Shown here in pieces: positions 50,684-64,000 of a stretch of 64,000 nucleotides of DNA. This stretch comes from Hippophae tibetana. Lineage: Eukaryota; Streptophyta; Magnoliopsida; Rosales; Elaeagnaceae. A program made the translations under genes and the position numbers. The notes beneath the pieces were generated by a model that did not search any database, was not told the origin of the DNA, and saw only the letters and a list, made by a program, of their open reading frames with translations. The stretch is taken from positions 36,423,843-36,487,842 of the forward strand of contig CM072810.1 in the NCBI GenBank assembly GCA_037013495.1, read 5' to 3'. Every line of letters begins with the position of its first letter. Within the stretch, counting starts at the first letter, position 1.

Positions 50684-53600
50684 TCCGACCTCTAAAATGA
50701 TTATTTCAATGAATTTATAGTTGTATTTCTTCCAAGCAACTTCAAACATTTTGCAGAACACTCATATAGGCATTTGAGCAAAAAACTAAATCTAGAACTA
50801 TGCAGCTGAACATAAATTTTGAACTCTATATCATGCAAGAGGATGAAACTTTGAACAAATTCTATGCAGGTTTTTCAATCAATTTCAACTACCCGTACAA
50901 TTTGGATGGACCTATTTGGAAAAAAAAGTAGATTGAGAAAATTGTTTTTAGGCTACATTATCATTTTCAAGAAAAAGATACCTTGCTTAAATCCATATAG
51001 AAAACCTGTTAACTTACTATTAAATGAATCAGTTGGGAAATTATTCGAACTGCATCACTTGTTACCAAGATGATGGCAATCCATTGTCGTGCACGGAAAG
51101 AGCTTGACTTTATAGACATCAAGTATAGTGGTCAGAGCGAAGCTATTTTGACACAATTGTTAGAATTGATGAATCTAATACCAATGAAGAGAAAATAGCT
51201 ATACTTTCCCATAGATTTACTAAATTTCTTAGAAAGAATATACCCATTTTTAGGGATTTTCAAAAAAGGTAATCCGAGCTTTAAAATAAGTATTTCATTG
51301 AATTTATAGTTGTATTTCTTCCAAGCAACTTCAAACATTTTGGAGACCACTCATATAGGCATTTGAGCAAAAAATCTAAATCTAGAACTATGCATCTGAA
51401 CATAAATTTTGAATTCTATATCATGCCAGAGCAAGAAACTTTGAACAAATTCTATGCAGGTTTTTCAATCAATTTCAGCTACCCGTACAATTTGGATGGA
51501 CCTATTTGGAAAAAAAAGTAGATTGAGAAAATTGTTGTTAGTCTACATTACCATTTTCAAGAAAAAGATAGCTTGCTTAAATCCATATAGAAGGTCTGTG
51601 AACTTACTGTTAAATGAATTAGTTGGGAAATTATTCGAACTGCATTATTTGTTGCCAAGATGATTGCAATCCACTTTCGTGGACGGAAAGAGCTTGACTT
51701 TATAGACATCAAGTATAGTGGTACGAGCGAAGCTATTTTGACACAATTGTTAGAAATTATGAATCTAATACCAATGAAGAGAAAATAGCTATACTTTCCC
51801 ATAGATTTACTAAATTTCTTAGAAAGAATAAACCCATTTTTAGGGATTTTCAAAAAAGGTAATCCGAGCTTTAAAATAAGTATTTCAATGAATTTATAGT
51901 TGTATTTCTTCCAAGCAACTTCAAAAATTTTGGAGACCACTCATATAGGCATTTGAGCAAAAAATCTAAATCTAGAACTATGCATCTGAACATAAATTTT
52001 GAACTCTATATCATGCAAGAGGATGAAACTTTGAAGAAATTCTATACAGGTTTTTCAATCAATTTCAACTACCCGTACAATTTGGATGGACCTATTTGGA
52101 AAAAAAAGTAGATTGAGAAAATTGTTGTTAGCCTACATTATCATTTTCAAGAAAAAGATACCTTGCTTAAATCCATATAGAAGGCCTGTGAACTTACTGT
52201 TAAATGAATCAGTTGGAAAATTATTCGAACGGCATCACTTGTTGCCAAGATGATAGGAATCCACTTTCGTGGACGGAAAGAGCTTGACTTTATAGACATC
52301 AAGTATAGTGGTACGAGCGAAGCTATTTTGACAAAAAATTTAGAAATGATGAATCTAATACGAATGAAGAGAAAATATCTATACTTTCACATATATTTAC
52401 TAAATTTCTTGGAAAGAATAAACCCATTTTTAGGGATTTAAAAAAAATGTAATCCGAGCTCTAAAATGATTATTTCAATGAATTTATAGTTGTATTTCTT
52501 CCAAGCAACTTCAAACATTTTGTAGACCACTCACATAGGCATTTGACCAAAAAACTAAATCTAGAACAATACAGCTGAACATAAATTTTGAACTCTATAT
52601 CATGCAAGAGGATGAAACTTTCAACAAATTCTATGCAGGTTTTTCAATCAATTTCAACTACCCGTACAATTTGGATGGACCTATTTGGAAAAAAAAGTAG
52701 ATTGAGAAAATTGTTTTTAGCCTACATTATCATTTTCAAGAAAAAGATACCTTGCTTAAATCCATATAGAAAGCCTGTTAACTTACTATTAAATGAATCA
52801 GTTGGGAAATTATTCGAACTGCATCACTTGTTACCAAGATGATGGCAATCCATTGTCGCGCACGGAAAGAGCTTGACTTTATAGACATCAAGTATAGTGG
52901 TCAGAGCGAAGCTATTTTGACACAATTGTTAGAATTGATGAATCTAATACCAATGAAGAGAAAATAGCTATACTTTCCCATAGATTTACTAAATTTCTTA
53001 GAAAGAATATACCCATTTTTAGGGATTTTCAAAAAAGGTAATCCGAGCTTTAAAATAAGTATTTCATTGAATTTATAGTTGTATTTCTTCCAAGCAACTT
53101 CAAACATTTTGGAGACCACTCATATAGGCATTTGAGCAAAAAATCTAAATCTAGAACTATGCATCTGAACATAAATTTTGAATTCTATATCATGCCAGAG
53201 CAAGAAACTTTGAACAAATTCTATGCAGGTTTTTCAATCAATTTCAGCTACCCGTACAATTTGGATGGACCTATTTGGAAAAAAAAGTAGATTGAGAAAA
53301 TTGTTGTTAGTCTACATTACCATTTTCAAGAAAAAGATAGCTTGCTTAAATCCATATAGAAGGTCTGTGAACTTACTGTTAAATGAATTAGTTGGGAAAT
53401 TATTCGAACTGCATTATTTGTTGCCAAGATGATTGCAATCCACTTTCGTGGACGGAAAGAGCTTGACTTTATAGACATCAAGTATAGTGGTACGAGCGAA
53501 GCTATTTTGACACAATTGTTCGAAATTATGAATCTAATACCAATGAAGAGAAAATAGCTATACTTTCCCATAGATTTACTAAATTTCTTAGAAAGAATAA

Positions 53601-56600
53601 ACCCATTTTTAGGGATTTTCAAAAAAGGTAATCCGAGCTTTAAAATAAGTATTTCAATGAATTTATAGTTGTATTTCTTCCAAGCAACTTCAAACATTTT
53701 GGAGACCACTCATATAGGCATTTGAGCAAAAAATCTAAATATAGAACTATGCATCTGAACATAAATTTTGAACTCTATATCATGCAAGAGGATGAAACTT
53801 TGAAGAAATTCTATACAGGTTTTTCAATCAATTTCAACTACCCGTACAATTTGGATGGACCTATTTGGAAAAAAAAGTAGATTGAGAAAATTGTTGTTAG
53901 CCTACATTATCATTTTCAAGAAAAAGATACCTTGCTTAAATCCATATAGAAGGCTTGTGAACTTACTGTTAAATGAATCAGTTGGAAAATTATTCGAACG
54001 GCATCACTTGTTGCCAAGATGATAGCAATCCACTTTCGTGGACGGAAAGAGCTTGACTTTATAGACATCAAGTATAGTGGTACGAGCGAAGCTATTTTGA
54101 CAAAAAATTTAGAAATGATGAATCTAATACGAATGAAGGGAAAATATCTATACTTTCCCATATATTTACTAAATTTCTTGGAAAGAATAAACCCGTTTTT
54201 AGGGATTTAAAAAAAATGTAATCCGAGCTCTAAAATGATTATTTCAATGAATTTATAGTTGTATTTCTTCCAAGCAACTTCAAACATTTTGTAGACCACT
54301 CACATAGGCATTTGACCAAAAAACTAAATCTAGAACTATACAGCTGAACATAAATTTTGAACTCTATATCATGCAAGAGGATGAAACTTTCAACAAATTC
54401 TATGCAGGTTTTTCAATCAATTTCAACTACCCGTACAATTTGGATGGACCTATTTGGAAAAAAAAGTAGATTGAGAAAATTGTTTTTAGCCTACATTATC
54501 ATTTTCAAGAAAAAGATACCTTGCTTAAATCCATATAGAAAGCCTGTTAACTTACTATTAAATGAATCAGTTGGGAAATTATTCGAACTGCATCACTTGT
54601 TACCAAGATGATGGCAATCCATTGTCGTGCACGGAAAGAGCTTGACTTTATAGACATCAAGAATAGTGGTATGAGCGAAGCTATTTTGACACAATTGTTA
54701 GAAATGATGAATCTAATACCAATGAAGAGAAAATAGCTATACTTTCCCATAGATTTACTAAATTTCTTAGAAAGAATAAACCCATTTTTAGGGATTTGCA
54801 AAAATGGTAATCCGAGCTCTAAAATAAGTATTTCAATGAATTTATAGTTGTATTTCTTCCGAGCAACTTCAAACATTTTGGAGACCACTCATATAGGCAT
54901 TTGAGCAAAAAATCTAAATCTAGAACTATGCATCTGAACATAAATTTTGAATTCTATATCATGCCAGAGGAAGAAACTTTGAACAAATTCTATGCAGGTT
55001 TTTCAATCAATTTCAGCTACCCGTACAGTTTGGATGGACCTATTTGGAAAAAAAAGTAGATTGAGAAAATTGTTGTTAGTCTACATTACCATTTTCAAGA
55101 AAAAGATAGCTTCCTTAAATCCATATAGAAGGTCTGTGAACTTACTGTTAAATGAATTAGTTGGGAAATTATTCGAACTGCATTATTTGTTGCCAAGATG
55201 ATTGCAATCCACTTTCGGGGACGGAAAGAGCTTGACTTTATAGACATCAAGTATAGTGGTACGAGCGAAGCTATTTTGACACAATTGTTAGAAATTATGA
55301 ATCTAATACCAATGAAGAGAAAATAGCTATACTTTCCCATAGATTTACTAAATTTCTTAGAAAGAATAAACCCATTTTTAGGGATTTTCAAAAAAGGTAA
55401 TCCGAGCTTTAAAATAAGTATTTCAATGAATTTATAGTTGTATTTCTTCCAAGCAACTTCAAACATTTTGGAGACCACTCATATAGGCATTTGAGCAAAA
55501 AATCTAAATCTAGAACTATGCATCTGAACATAAATTTTGAACTCTATATCATGCAAGAGGATGAAACTTTGAAGAAATTCTATACAGGTTTTTCAATCAA
55601 TTTCAACTACCCGTACAATTTGGATGGACCTATTTGGAAAAAAAAGTAGATTGAGAAAATTGTTGTTAGCCTACATTATCATTTTCAAGAAAAAGATACC
55701 TTGCTTAAATCCATATAGAAGGCCTGTGAACTTACTGTTAAATGAATCAGTTGGAAAATTATTCGAACGGCATCACTTGTTGCCAAGATGATAGCAATCC
55801 ACTTTCGTGGACGGAAAGAGCTTGACTTTATAGACATCAAGTATAGTGGTACGAGCGAAGCTATTTTGACAAAAAATTTAGAAATGATGAATCTAATACG
55901 AATGAAGAGAAAATATCTATACTTTCCCATATATTTACTAAATTTCTTGGAAAGAATAAACCCGTTTTTAGGGATTTAAAAAAAATGTAATCCGAGCTCT
56001 AAAATGATTATTTCAATGAATTTATAGTTGTATTTCTTCCAAGCAACTTCAAACATTTTGTAGACCACTCATATAGGCATTTGACCAAAAAACTAAATCT
56101 AGAACTATACAGCTGAACATAAATTTTGAACTCTATATCATGCAAGAGGATGAAACTTTCAACAAATTCTATGCAGGTTTTTCAATCAATTTCAACTACC
56201 CGTACAATTTGGATGGACTAATTGGAAAAAATAAGTAGATTGAGAAAATTTTTTTTAGCCTACATTATCATTTTCAAGAAAAAGATACCTTGCTTAAATC
56301 CATATAGAAAGCCTGTTAACTTACTATTAAATGAATCAGTTGGGAAATTATTCGAACTGCATCACTTGTTACCAAGATGATGGCAATCCATTGTCGTGCA
56401 CGGAAAGAGCTTGACTTTATAGACATCAAGAATAGTGGTATGAGCGAAGCTATTTTGACACAATTGTTAGAAATGATTAATCTAATACCAATGAAGAGAA
56501 AATAGCTATACTTTCCCATAGATTTACTAAATTTCTTAGAAAGAATAAACCCATTTTTAGGGATTTGCAAAAAAGGTAATCCGAGCTCTAAAATAAGTAT

Positions 56601-57758
56601 TTCAATGAATTTATAGTTGTATTTCTTCCGAGCAACTTCAAACATTTTGGAGACCACTCATATAGGCATTTGAGCAAAAAATCTAAATCTAGAACTATGC
56701 ATCTGAACATAAATTTTGAATTCTATATCATGCCAGAGGATGAAACTTTGAACAAATTCTATGCAGGTTTTTCAATCAATTTCAACTACCCGTACAATTT
56801 GGATGGACCTATTTGGAAAAAAAAGTAGATTGAGAAAATTGTTGTTAGTCTACATTACCATTTTCAAGAAAAAGATAGCTTGCTTAAATCCATATAGAAG
56901 GTCTGTGAACTTACTGTTAAATGAATTAGTTGGGAAATTATTCAAACTGCATTATTTGTTGCCAAGATGATTGCAATCCACTTTCGTGGACGGAAAGAGC
57001 TTGACTTTATAGACATCAAGTATAGTGGTACGAGCGAAGCTATTTTGACACAATTGTTGGAAATTATGAATCTAATACCAATGAAGAGAAAATAGCTATA
57101 CTTTCCCATAGATTTACTAAATTTCTTAGAAAGAATAAACCCATTTTTAGGGATTTTCAAAAAAGGTAATCCGAGCTTTAAAATAAGTATTTCAATGAAT
57201 TTATAGTTGTATTTCTTCCGAGCAACTTCAAACATTTTGCAGACCACTCATATAGGCATTTGAGCAAAAAAATAAATCTAGAACTATGTAGCTGAACATA
57301 AATTTTGAACTCTATATCATGCAAGAGGATGAAACTTTGAAGAAATTCTATACAGGTTTTTCAATCAATTTCAACTACCCGTACAATTTGGATGGACCTA
57401 TTTGGAAAAAAAAGTAGATTGAGAAAATTGTTGTTAGCCTACATTATCATTTTCAAGAAAAAGATACCTTGCTTAAATCCATATAGAAGGCCTGTGAACT
57501 TACTGTTAAATGAATCAGTTTTGAAATTATTCAAACTGCATCACTTGTTGCCAAGTTGATGGCAATCCACTTTCGCGGACGGAAAGATCTTGACTTTATA
57601 GTCATCAAGTATAGCGGTACGAGCGAAGCCATTTTGACACAATTGTTAGAAATGATGAATCTAATACCAATGAAGAGAAAATATCTACACTTTCGCATAG
57701 ATTTACTAACTTTCTTAGAAAGAATAAACCCATTTTTAGGGATTTTCAAAAAAGGTAA
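50684..57758. repeat. Trimeric higher-order repeat, 1,769 bp, about four copies
   Basis: Trimers start at 50684, 52453, 54222 and 55991, exactly 1,769 bp apart; monomers within start at 51273, 51863, 53042, 53632, 54811, 55401, 56580 and 57170. Each position has its own markers. The first unit carries 'cctgttaacttactatt' and 'gcatcacttgttacc'. The second carries 'atgccagag', 'aaagatagctt' and 'gaaggtctgtg'. The third carries 'gaagaaattctatacagg' and, in the first three copies, 'acaaaaaatttag'. The first half of the unit at 50684 lacks the 'tgaccaaaaaac' marker, so copy 1 starts partway through that monomer. In the last copy the second half of the unit at 57170 switches to another subtype. Confidence 0.9.
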
Positions 57759-60700
57759 TCCGAGCTCTAAAATGATTATTTCAATGAATTTATAGTTGTA
57801 TTTCTTCCAAGCTACTTCAAACATTTCAGAGACCACTCATATAGGCATTTGAGCAAAAAAATAAATGTAGAACTATGCAGCTGAACAGAAATTTTGAACT
57901 CGATATCATGCAAGAGGATGAAACTTAGAACAAATTCTACGCAGGTTTTTCAATCATTATCAACTACCCGTACAATTTGGATGGACCTATTTGGAAAAAA
58001 AAGTAGATTGAGAAAATGGTTGTTAGCCTACATTATCATTTTCAAGAAAAAGATACCTTGCTTAAATTCATATAGAAGGCATGTGAACTTACTGTTAAAT
58101 GAATCAGTTGGGAAATTATTCGAACTGCATTATTTGTTGCCAAGATGATAGCAATCCACTTTCGTGCACGGAAAGAGCTTGACTTTATAGACATCAAGTA
58201 TAGCGGTACGAGCTAAGCTATTTTGACACAATTGTTAGAAATGATGAATCTAATACCAAGGAAGAGAAAATATCTATACTTTGGCATAGATTTACTAACT
58301 TTCTTAGAAAGAATAAACCCATTTTTAGGGATTTTCAAAAAAGGTAATCCGAGCTCTAAAATGATTATTTCAATGAATTTATAGTTGTATTTCTTCCAAG
58401 CTACTTCAAACATTTCGGAGACCACTCATATAGGCATTTGAGAAAAAAACTAAATCTAGAACTATGCAGCTGAACAGAAATTTTGAACTCTATATCATGC
58501 AAGAGGATGAAACTTTGAACAAATTCTACGCAGGTTTTTCAATCATTATCAACTACCCGTACAATTTTGATGCACCTATTTGGAAAAAAAGTAGATTGAG
58601 AAAATTGTTGTTAGCCTACATTATCATTTCCAAGAAAAAGATACCTTGCTTAAATCCGTATAGAAGGCCTGTGAACTTACTGTTAAATGAATCAGTTGGG
58701 AAATTATTCGAACGGCATTATTTGTTGCAAAGATGATAGCAATCCCCTTTCATGGACGGAAAGAGCTTGACTTTATAGACATCAAGTATAGTGGTACGAG
58801 CTAAGCTATTTTGACACAATTGATAGAAATGATGAATCTAATACCAATGAAGAGAAAATATCTATACTTTCCCATATATTTACTAAATTTCTTAGAAAGA
58901 ATAAACCCGTTTTTAGGGATTTAAAAAAAATGTAATCCGAGCTCTAAAATGATTATTTCAATGAATTTATAGTTGTATTTCTTCCAAGCAACTTCAAACA
59001 TTTTGGAGACCACTCATATAGGCATTTGAGCAAAAAACTAAATCTAGAACTATGCAGCTGAACATAAATTTTGAACTCTATATCATGCAAGAGGATGAAC
59101 CTTTGAACAAATTCAACGCAGGTTTTTCAATCAATTTCAACTACCCGTACAATTTGGATGGACCTATTTGGAAAAAAAAGTAGATTGAGAAAATTGTTGT
59201 TAGCCTACATTATCATTTTCAAGAAAAAGATACCTTGCTTAAATCCATATAGAAGGCCTGTGAACTTACTGTTAAATGAATCAGTTGGAAAATTATTCGA
59301 ACGGCATCACTTGTTACCAAGTTGATGGCAATCCATTATCGTGGACGGAAAGAGGTTGACTTTATAGACATCAAGTATAGCGGTACGAGCGAAGCTATTT
59401 TGACACAATTGTTAGAAATGATGAATCTAATACCAATGAAGAGAAAATATCTATACTTTCGCATAGATTTACTAACTTTCTTAGAAAGAATAAACCCATT
59501 TTTAGGGATTTTCAAAAAAGGTAATCCGAGCTCTAAAATGATTATTTCAATGAATTTATAGTTGTATTTCTTCCAAGCTACTTCAAACATTTCGGAGACC
59601 ACTCATATAGGCATTTGAGCAAAAAAATAAATCTAGAACTATGCAGCTGAACAGAAATTTTGAACTCTATATCATGCAAGAGGATGAAACTTAGAACAAA
59701 TTCTACGCAGGTTTTTCAATCATTATCAACTACACGTACAATTTGGATGGACCTATTTGGAAAAAAAAGTAGATTGAGAAAATGGTTGTTAGCCTACATT
59801 ATCATTTTCAAGAAAAAGATACCTTGCTTAAATTCATATAGAAGGCATGTGAACTTACTGTTAAATGAATCAGTTGGGAAATTATTTGAACTGCATTACT
59901 TGTTGCCAAGATGATAGCAATCCACTTTCGTGGATGGAAAGAGCTTGAATTTATAGAGATCAAGTATAGCGGTACGAGCGAAGCAATTTTGACACAATTG
60001 TTAGAATTGATGAATCTAATACTAATGAAGGGAAAATATCTATACTTTCCCATAGATTTACTAAATTTCTTAGAAAGAATAAACCCGTTTTTAGGGATTT
60101 AAAAAAAAGGTAATCCGAGCTCTAAAATGATTATTTCATTGAATTTATAGTTGTATTTCTTCCATGCAACTTCAAACATTTTGGAGACCACTCCTATAAG
60201 CATTTGAGCAAAAAACTAAATCTAGAACTATGCAGCTGACCATAAATTTTGAACTCTATATCATGCAAGAGGATGAAACTTTGAACAAATTCTACGCAGG
60301 TTTTTCAATCATTATCAACTACTCGTACAATGTGGATGGACCTATTTGAAAAAAAAAGTAGATTGAGAAAATTGTTTTATCCTACAATATCATTTTCAAG
60401 AAAAAGATACCTTGCTTAAATCCATATACAAGGCCTTTTAACTTACTGTTAAATGAATCAGTTGGGAAATTATTCGAACTGCATCACTTGTACCAAGATG
60501 ATGGCAATCCATTGTCGTGCACGGAAAGAACTTGACTTTATAGACATCAAGTATAGTGGTACGAGCGAAGCTATTTCGACACAATTGTTAGAAATGATTA
60601 ATCTAATACCAATGAAGAGAAAATAGCTATACTTTCCCATAGATTTACTAAATTTCTTAGAAAGAATAAACACATTTTTAGGGATTTTCGAAAAAGGAAA

Positions 60701-63647
60701 TCCGAGCTCTAAAATAAGTATTTCAATGAATTTATAGTTGTATTTCTTCCCAGCAACTTCAAACATTTTGGAGACCACTCATATAGGCATTTGAGCAAAA
60801 AAATAAATCTAGAACTATGCAGCTGAACATAAATTTTGAACTCTATATCATGCAAAAGGATGAAACTTTTAACAAATTCTATGCAGGTTTTTCAATCAAT
60901 TTCAGCTACCCGTACAATTTGGATGGCCCTATTTGGAAAAAAAAGTAGATTGAGAAAATTGTTGTTAGCCTACATTATCATTTTCAAGAAAAAGATACCT
61001 TGCTTAAATCCATATAGAAGGCATGTGAACTAACTGTTAAATGAATCAGTTGGGAAATTATTCGAACTGCATTATTTGTTGCCAAGATGATAGCAATCGA
61101 CTTTCGCGGACGAAAAGAGCTTGAATTTATAGACATCAAGTATAGTGATAGGAGCGAAGCTATTTTGACACAATTGTTAGAAATGATGAATCTAATACCA
61201 ATGAAGAGAAAATATCTATACTCTCCCATAGATTTACTAAATTTCTTAGAAAGAATAAACCCGTTTTTAGGGATTTAAAAAAAATGTAATCCGAGCTCTA
61301 AAATGATTATTTCAATGAATTTATTGTTGTATTTCTTCCAAGCAACTTCAAACATTTTGGAGACCACTCATATAAGCATTTGATCAAAAAATAAATCTAG
61401 AACTATGCAACTGAACATAAATTTTGAACTCTATATCATGCAAGAGGATGAAACTTTGAAAAAATTCTATGCAGGTTTTTCAATCAATTTCAGCTACCCG
61501 TACAATTTGGATGGACATATTTGGAAAAAAAAAGTAGATTGAGAAAATTGTTGTTAGTCTACATTATCATTTTCAAGAAAAAGATAGCTTGCTTAAATCC
61601 ATATAGAAGGCCTGTGAACTCACTGTTAAATGAATCAGTTGGGAAATTATTCGAAATGCATTATTTGTTGCCAAGATGATTGCAATCCACTTTCGTGGAC
61701 GAAAAGAGCTTGACTTTATAGACATCAAGTATAGTGGTACGAGCGAAGCTATTTTGATACAATTGTTAGAAATGATGAATCTAATACCAATGAAGAGAAA
61801 ATATCTATACTCTCCCAAAGATTTACTAAATTTCTTAGAAAGAATAAACCCATTTTTAGGGATTTTCAAAAAAGGTAATCCGAGCTTTAAAATCAGTATT
61901 TCAATGGATTTATAGTTGTATTTCTTCCAAGCAACTTCAAACATTTTGGAGACCACTCATATAGGCATTTGAGCAAAAAATCTAAATCTAGAACTATGCA
62001 TCTGAACATAAATTTTGAACTCTATATCATGCAAGAGGAAGAAACTTTGAACAAATTCTATGCAGGTTTTTCAATCAATTTCAACTACCCGTACAATTTG
62101 GATGGACCTATTTGGAAAAAAAAGTAGATTGAGAAAATTGTTTTTAGCCTACATTATCATTTTCAAGAAAAATATACCTTGCTTAAATCCATATAGAAGG
62201 CCTGTGAACTTACTGTTAAATGAATCAGTAGGGAAATTATTCGAACTCCATTATTTGTTGCCAAGATGATAGCAATCCACTTTCGTGGACGGAAAGAGCT
62301 TGACTTTATAGACATCAAGTATAGTGCTACGAGCGAAGCTATTTTGACAAAAAATTTAGAAATCATGAATCTAATACCAATGAAGAGAAAATATCTATAC
62401 TTTCCCATATATTTACTAAATTTCTTAGAAAGAATAAACCCGTTTTTAGGGATTTAAAAAAAATGTAATCCAAGCTCTAAAATGATTATTTCAATGAATT
62501 TATAGTTGTATTTCTTCCAAGCAACTTCAAACATTTTGTAGACCACTCACATAGGCATTTGACCAAAAAACTAAATCTAGAACTATACAGCTGAACATAA
62601 ATTTTGAACTCTATATCATGCAAGAGGATGAAAGTTTCAACAAATTCTATGCAGGATTTTCAATCAATTTCAACTACCCGTACAATTTGGATGGACCTAT
62701 TTGAAAAAAAAAAGTAGATTGAGAAAATTGTTTTTAGCCTACATTATCATTTTCAAGAAAAAGATACCTTGCTTAAATCCATATAGAAGGCCTGTTAACT
62801 TACTATTAAATGAATCAGTTGGGAAATTATTCGAACTGCATCACTTGTTACCAAGATGATGGCAATCCATTGTCGTGCACGGAAAGAGATTGACTTTATA
62901 GACATCAAGAATAGTGGTATGAGTGAAGCTATTTTGACACAATTGTTAGAAATGATGAATCTAATACCAATGAAGAGAAAATAGCTATACTTTCCCATAG
63001 ATTTACTAAATTTCTTAGAAAGAATAAACCCGTTTTTAGGGATTTAAAAAAAAGGTAATCCGAGCTCTAAAATGATTATTTAAATGAATTTATAGTTGTA
63101 TTTCTTCCAAGCAACTTCAAACGTTTTGCAGACCACTCATATAGGCATTTGAGCAATAAAACTAAATCTAGAACTATGCAGCTGAACATAAATTTTGAAC
63201 TCTATATCATGCAAGAGGATGAAACTTTGAACAAATTCTATGCAGGTTTTTCAATCAAGTTCAACTACTCGTACAATTTGGATGGACCTATTTGGAAAAA
63301 ACGTAGATTGAGAAAATTGTTGTTAGCCTACATTATCATTTTCAAGAAAAAGATACCTTGCTTAAATCCGTATAGAAGGCCTGTGAACTTACTCTTAAAT
63401 GAATCAGTTGGGAAATTATTCGAACTGCATTACTTGTTGCCAAGATGATAGAAATCCACTTTCGTGGACGGAAAGAGCTTGATTTTATAGACATCAAGTA
63501 TAGTGGTACGAGGGAAACTATTTTGTCAAAATTGTTAGATATGATGAATCTAATACCAATGAAGAGAAAATATCTATACTTTCCCATATATTTACTAAAT
63601 TTCTTAGAAAGAACAAACCCGTTTTTAGGGATTTAAAAAAAATGTAA
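57759..63647. repeat. Divergent monomer block near the right end
   Basis: Monomers start at 57759, 58348, 58936, 59525, 60114, 60701, 61290, 61879, 62469 and 63059, with spacings of 587-590 bp. Differences between neighbours are visibly more numerous than to the left, and many are private, for example 'atcctacaatatc' at about 60379 and 'agtgataggagcg' at about 61143. The units at 57759 and 59525 match at 1,766 bp ('gaaacttagaac', 'ggcatgtgaac'), as do those at 57170 and 58936 in part, giving a remnant trimer pattern. The units at 61879 and 62469 resemble trimer units of the previous block. This is consistent with an older or edge-proximal part of the array. Confidence 0.8.
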
Positions 63648-64000
63648 TCCGAGCTCTAAAATGATTATTTCAATGAATTTATAGTTGTATTTCTTCCAAG
63701 CAACTTCAAACATTTTGGAGACCACTCATATAGGCATTTGAGCAAAAAACTAAATCTAGAACTATGCAGCTGAACAGAAATTTTGAACTCTATATCATGC
63801 AAGAGGATGAACCTTTGAACAAATTCAACGCAGGTTTTTCAATCAATTTCAACTACTCGTACAATTTGGATGGATCTATTTGGAAAAAAAAGTAGATTGA
63901 GAAAATTGTTGTTAGCCTACATTATCATTTTCAAGAAAAAGATACCTTGCTTAAATCCATATAGAAGTCCTGTGAACTTACTGTTAAATGAATCAGTTTG
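63648..64000. repeat. Partial monomer, cut by the window end
   Basis: These are the first 353 bases of a further monomer, ending in 'gaatcagtttg'. It matches the unit at 58936 in carrying 'gatgaacctttgaac' and 'attcaacgcagg'. The truncation is only the window boundary, so the array continues to the right. Confidence 0.95.

Larger units (their letters stand above)
1..64000. repeat. Satellite DNA array, ~589 bp monomer, 108 full copies plus one partial
   Basis: The same AT-rich unit repeats head to tail in one orientation across the whole window. Anchoring on the 't' of 'tccgagct' gives starts at 1, 590, 1180, 1769, 2358, 2947 and so on to 63648, with spacings of 587-591 bp and a mean near 589.3. 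Every unit keeps the same order of landmarks: SacI-like GAGCTC or its GAGCTT variant near base 4, TCTAGA near 108, CAGCTG near 120, an A-run near 237, AGGCCT near 319, a CpG-rich block at 363-456, and an A-rich tail. Units differ by scattered substitutions and rare 1-2 bp indels. No foreign DNA interrupts the array, so every stretch without a gene is this satellite. Long arrays of this kind are typical of eukaryotic heterochromatin. The centromeric or pericentromeric location is inference; the tandem structure is seen directly. Confidence 0.98.

Noticed and set aside
63149-63448. Longest plus-strand frame near the right end, about 99 codons, followed by an overlapping 63-codon frame
   Set aside because: It is the same satellite phase opened by a shorter A-run in one divergent monomer. 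The ATGA overlap looks like a bacterial gene junction, but it is present in this phase in most monomers and has no meaning in a tandem satellite.
1-64000. CRISPR array or other bacterial repeat system
   Set aside because: The unit is about 589 bp with no alternating short repeat and unique spacer; all parts of the unit repeat. There are no associated genes.
1-64000. Tandem transposable elements or LTR repeats
   Set aside because: No terminal inverted repeats, target-site duplications, primer-binding site or polymerase-like protein are visible. The unit joins head to tail at constant spacing, as in a satellite. An ancient transposon origin cannot be excluded, but nothing shows it.

Overview
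The whole 64 kb window is a single satellite DNA array. One AT-rich monomer of about 589 bp (about 31% G+C, counted by hand on the first unit) repeats head to tail from the first base to the last. I located 108 complete monomers and one partial monomer. Monomer starts, taken at the 't' before 'ccgagct', are spaced 587-591 bp apart with a mean of about 589.3 bp. I saw no inversion, no transposon insertion, no non-satellite spacer, no RNA gene and no convincing protein-coding gene. An uninterrupted, non-coding array of this size with higher-order structure points to constitutive heterochromatin of a eukaryote, such as a centromere, pericentromere, subtelomere or knob. The family is not one I recognise, and I cannot name the organism.

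Layout. Positions 1-7,073 are mostly alternating two-type (dimer-like) repeats. A five-monomer (2,947 bp) displacement duplicates 6,484-8,841 at 9,431-11,788. A three-monomer (1,769 bp) duplication covers 11,789-15,326. Then comes the most striking feature: a 16-monomer, 9,426 bp segment (about 15,131-24,556) repeated in tandem almost without change at about 24,557-33,982. It contains a nested six-monomer (3,534 bp) duplication. Positions 33,590-37,125 hold another three-monomer duplication, 37,126-42,427 regular dimers (about 1,178 bp), and 42,428-45,376 a run of nearly identical single monomers at 590 bp spacing. Positions 45,377-50,683 are mixed. Positions 50,684-57,758 form a clear trimeric higher-order repeat (1,769 bp, about four copies), and 57,759-64,000 hold visibly more divergent monomers, some in a 1,766 bp trimer pattern.

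Interpretation. The nested duplications of 1, 2, 3, 5, 6 and 16 monomers, a hybrid monomer at the large-duplication junction, and rising divergence toward the right are what repeated unequal exchange and local amplification predict. The right end is probably nearer an array edge or an older part of the array. There is no gene system here. The real content is the array's architecture, its subfamily markers, and a small CpG-rich, partly palindromic block in each monomer that could be a protein-binding site. The open reading frames recur only because the monomer recurs.
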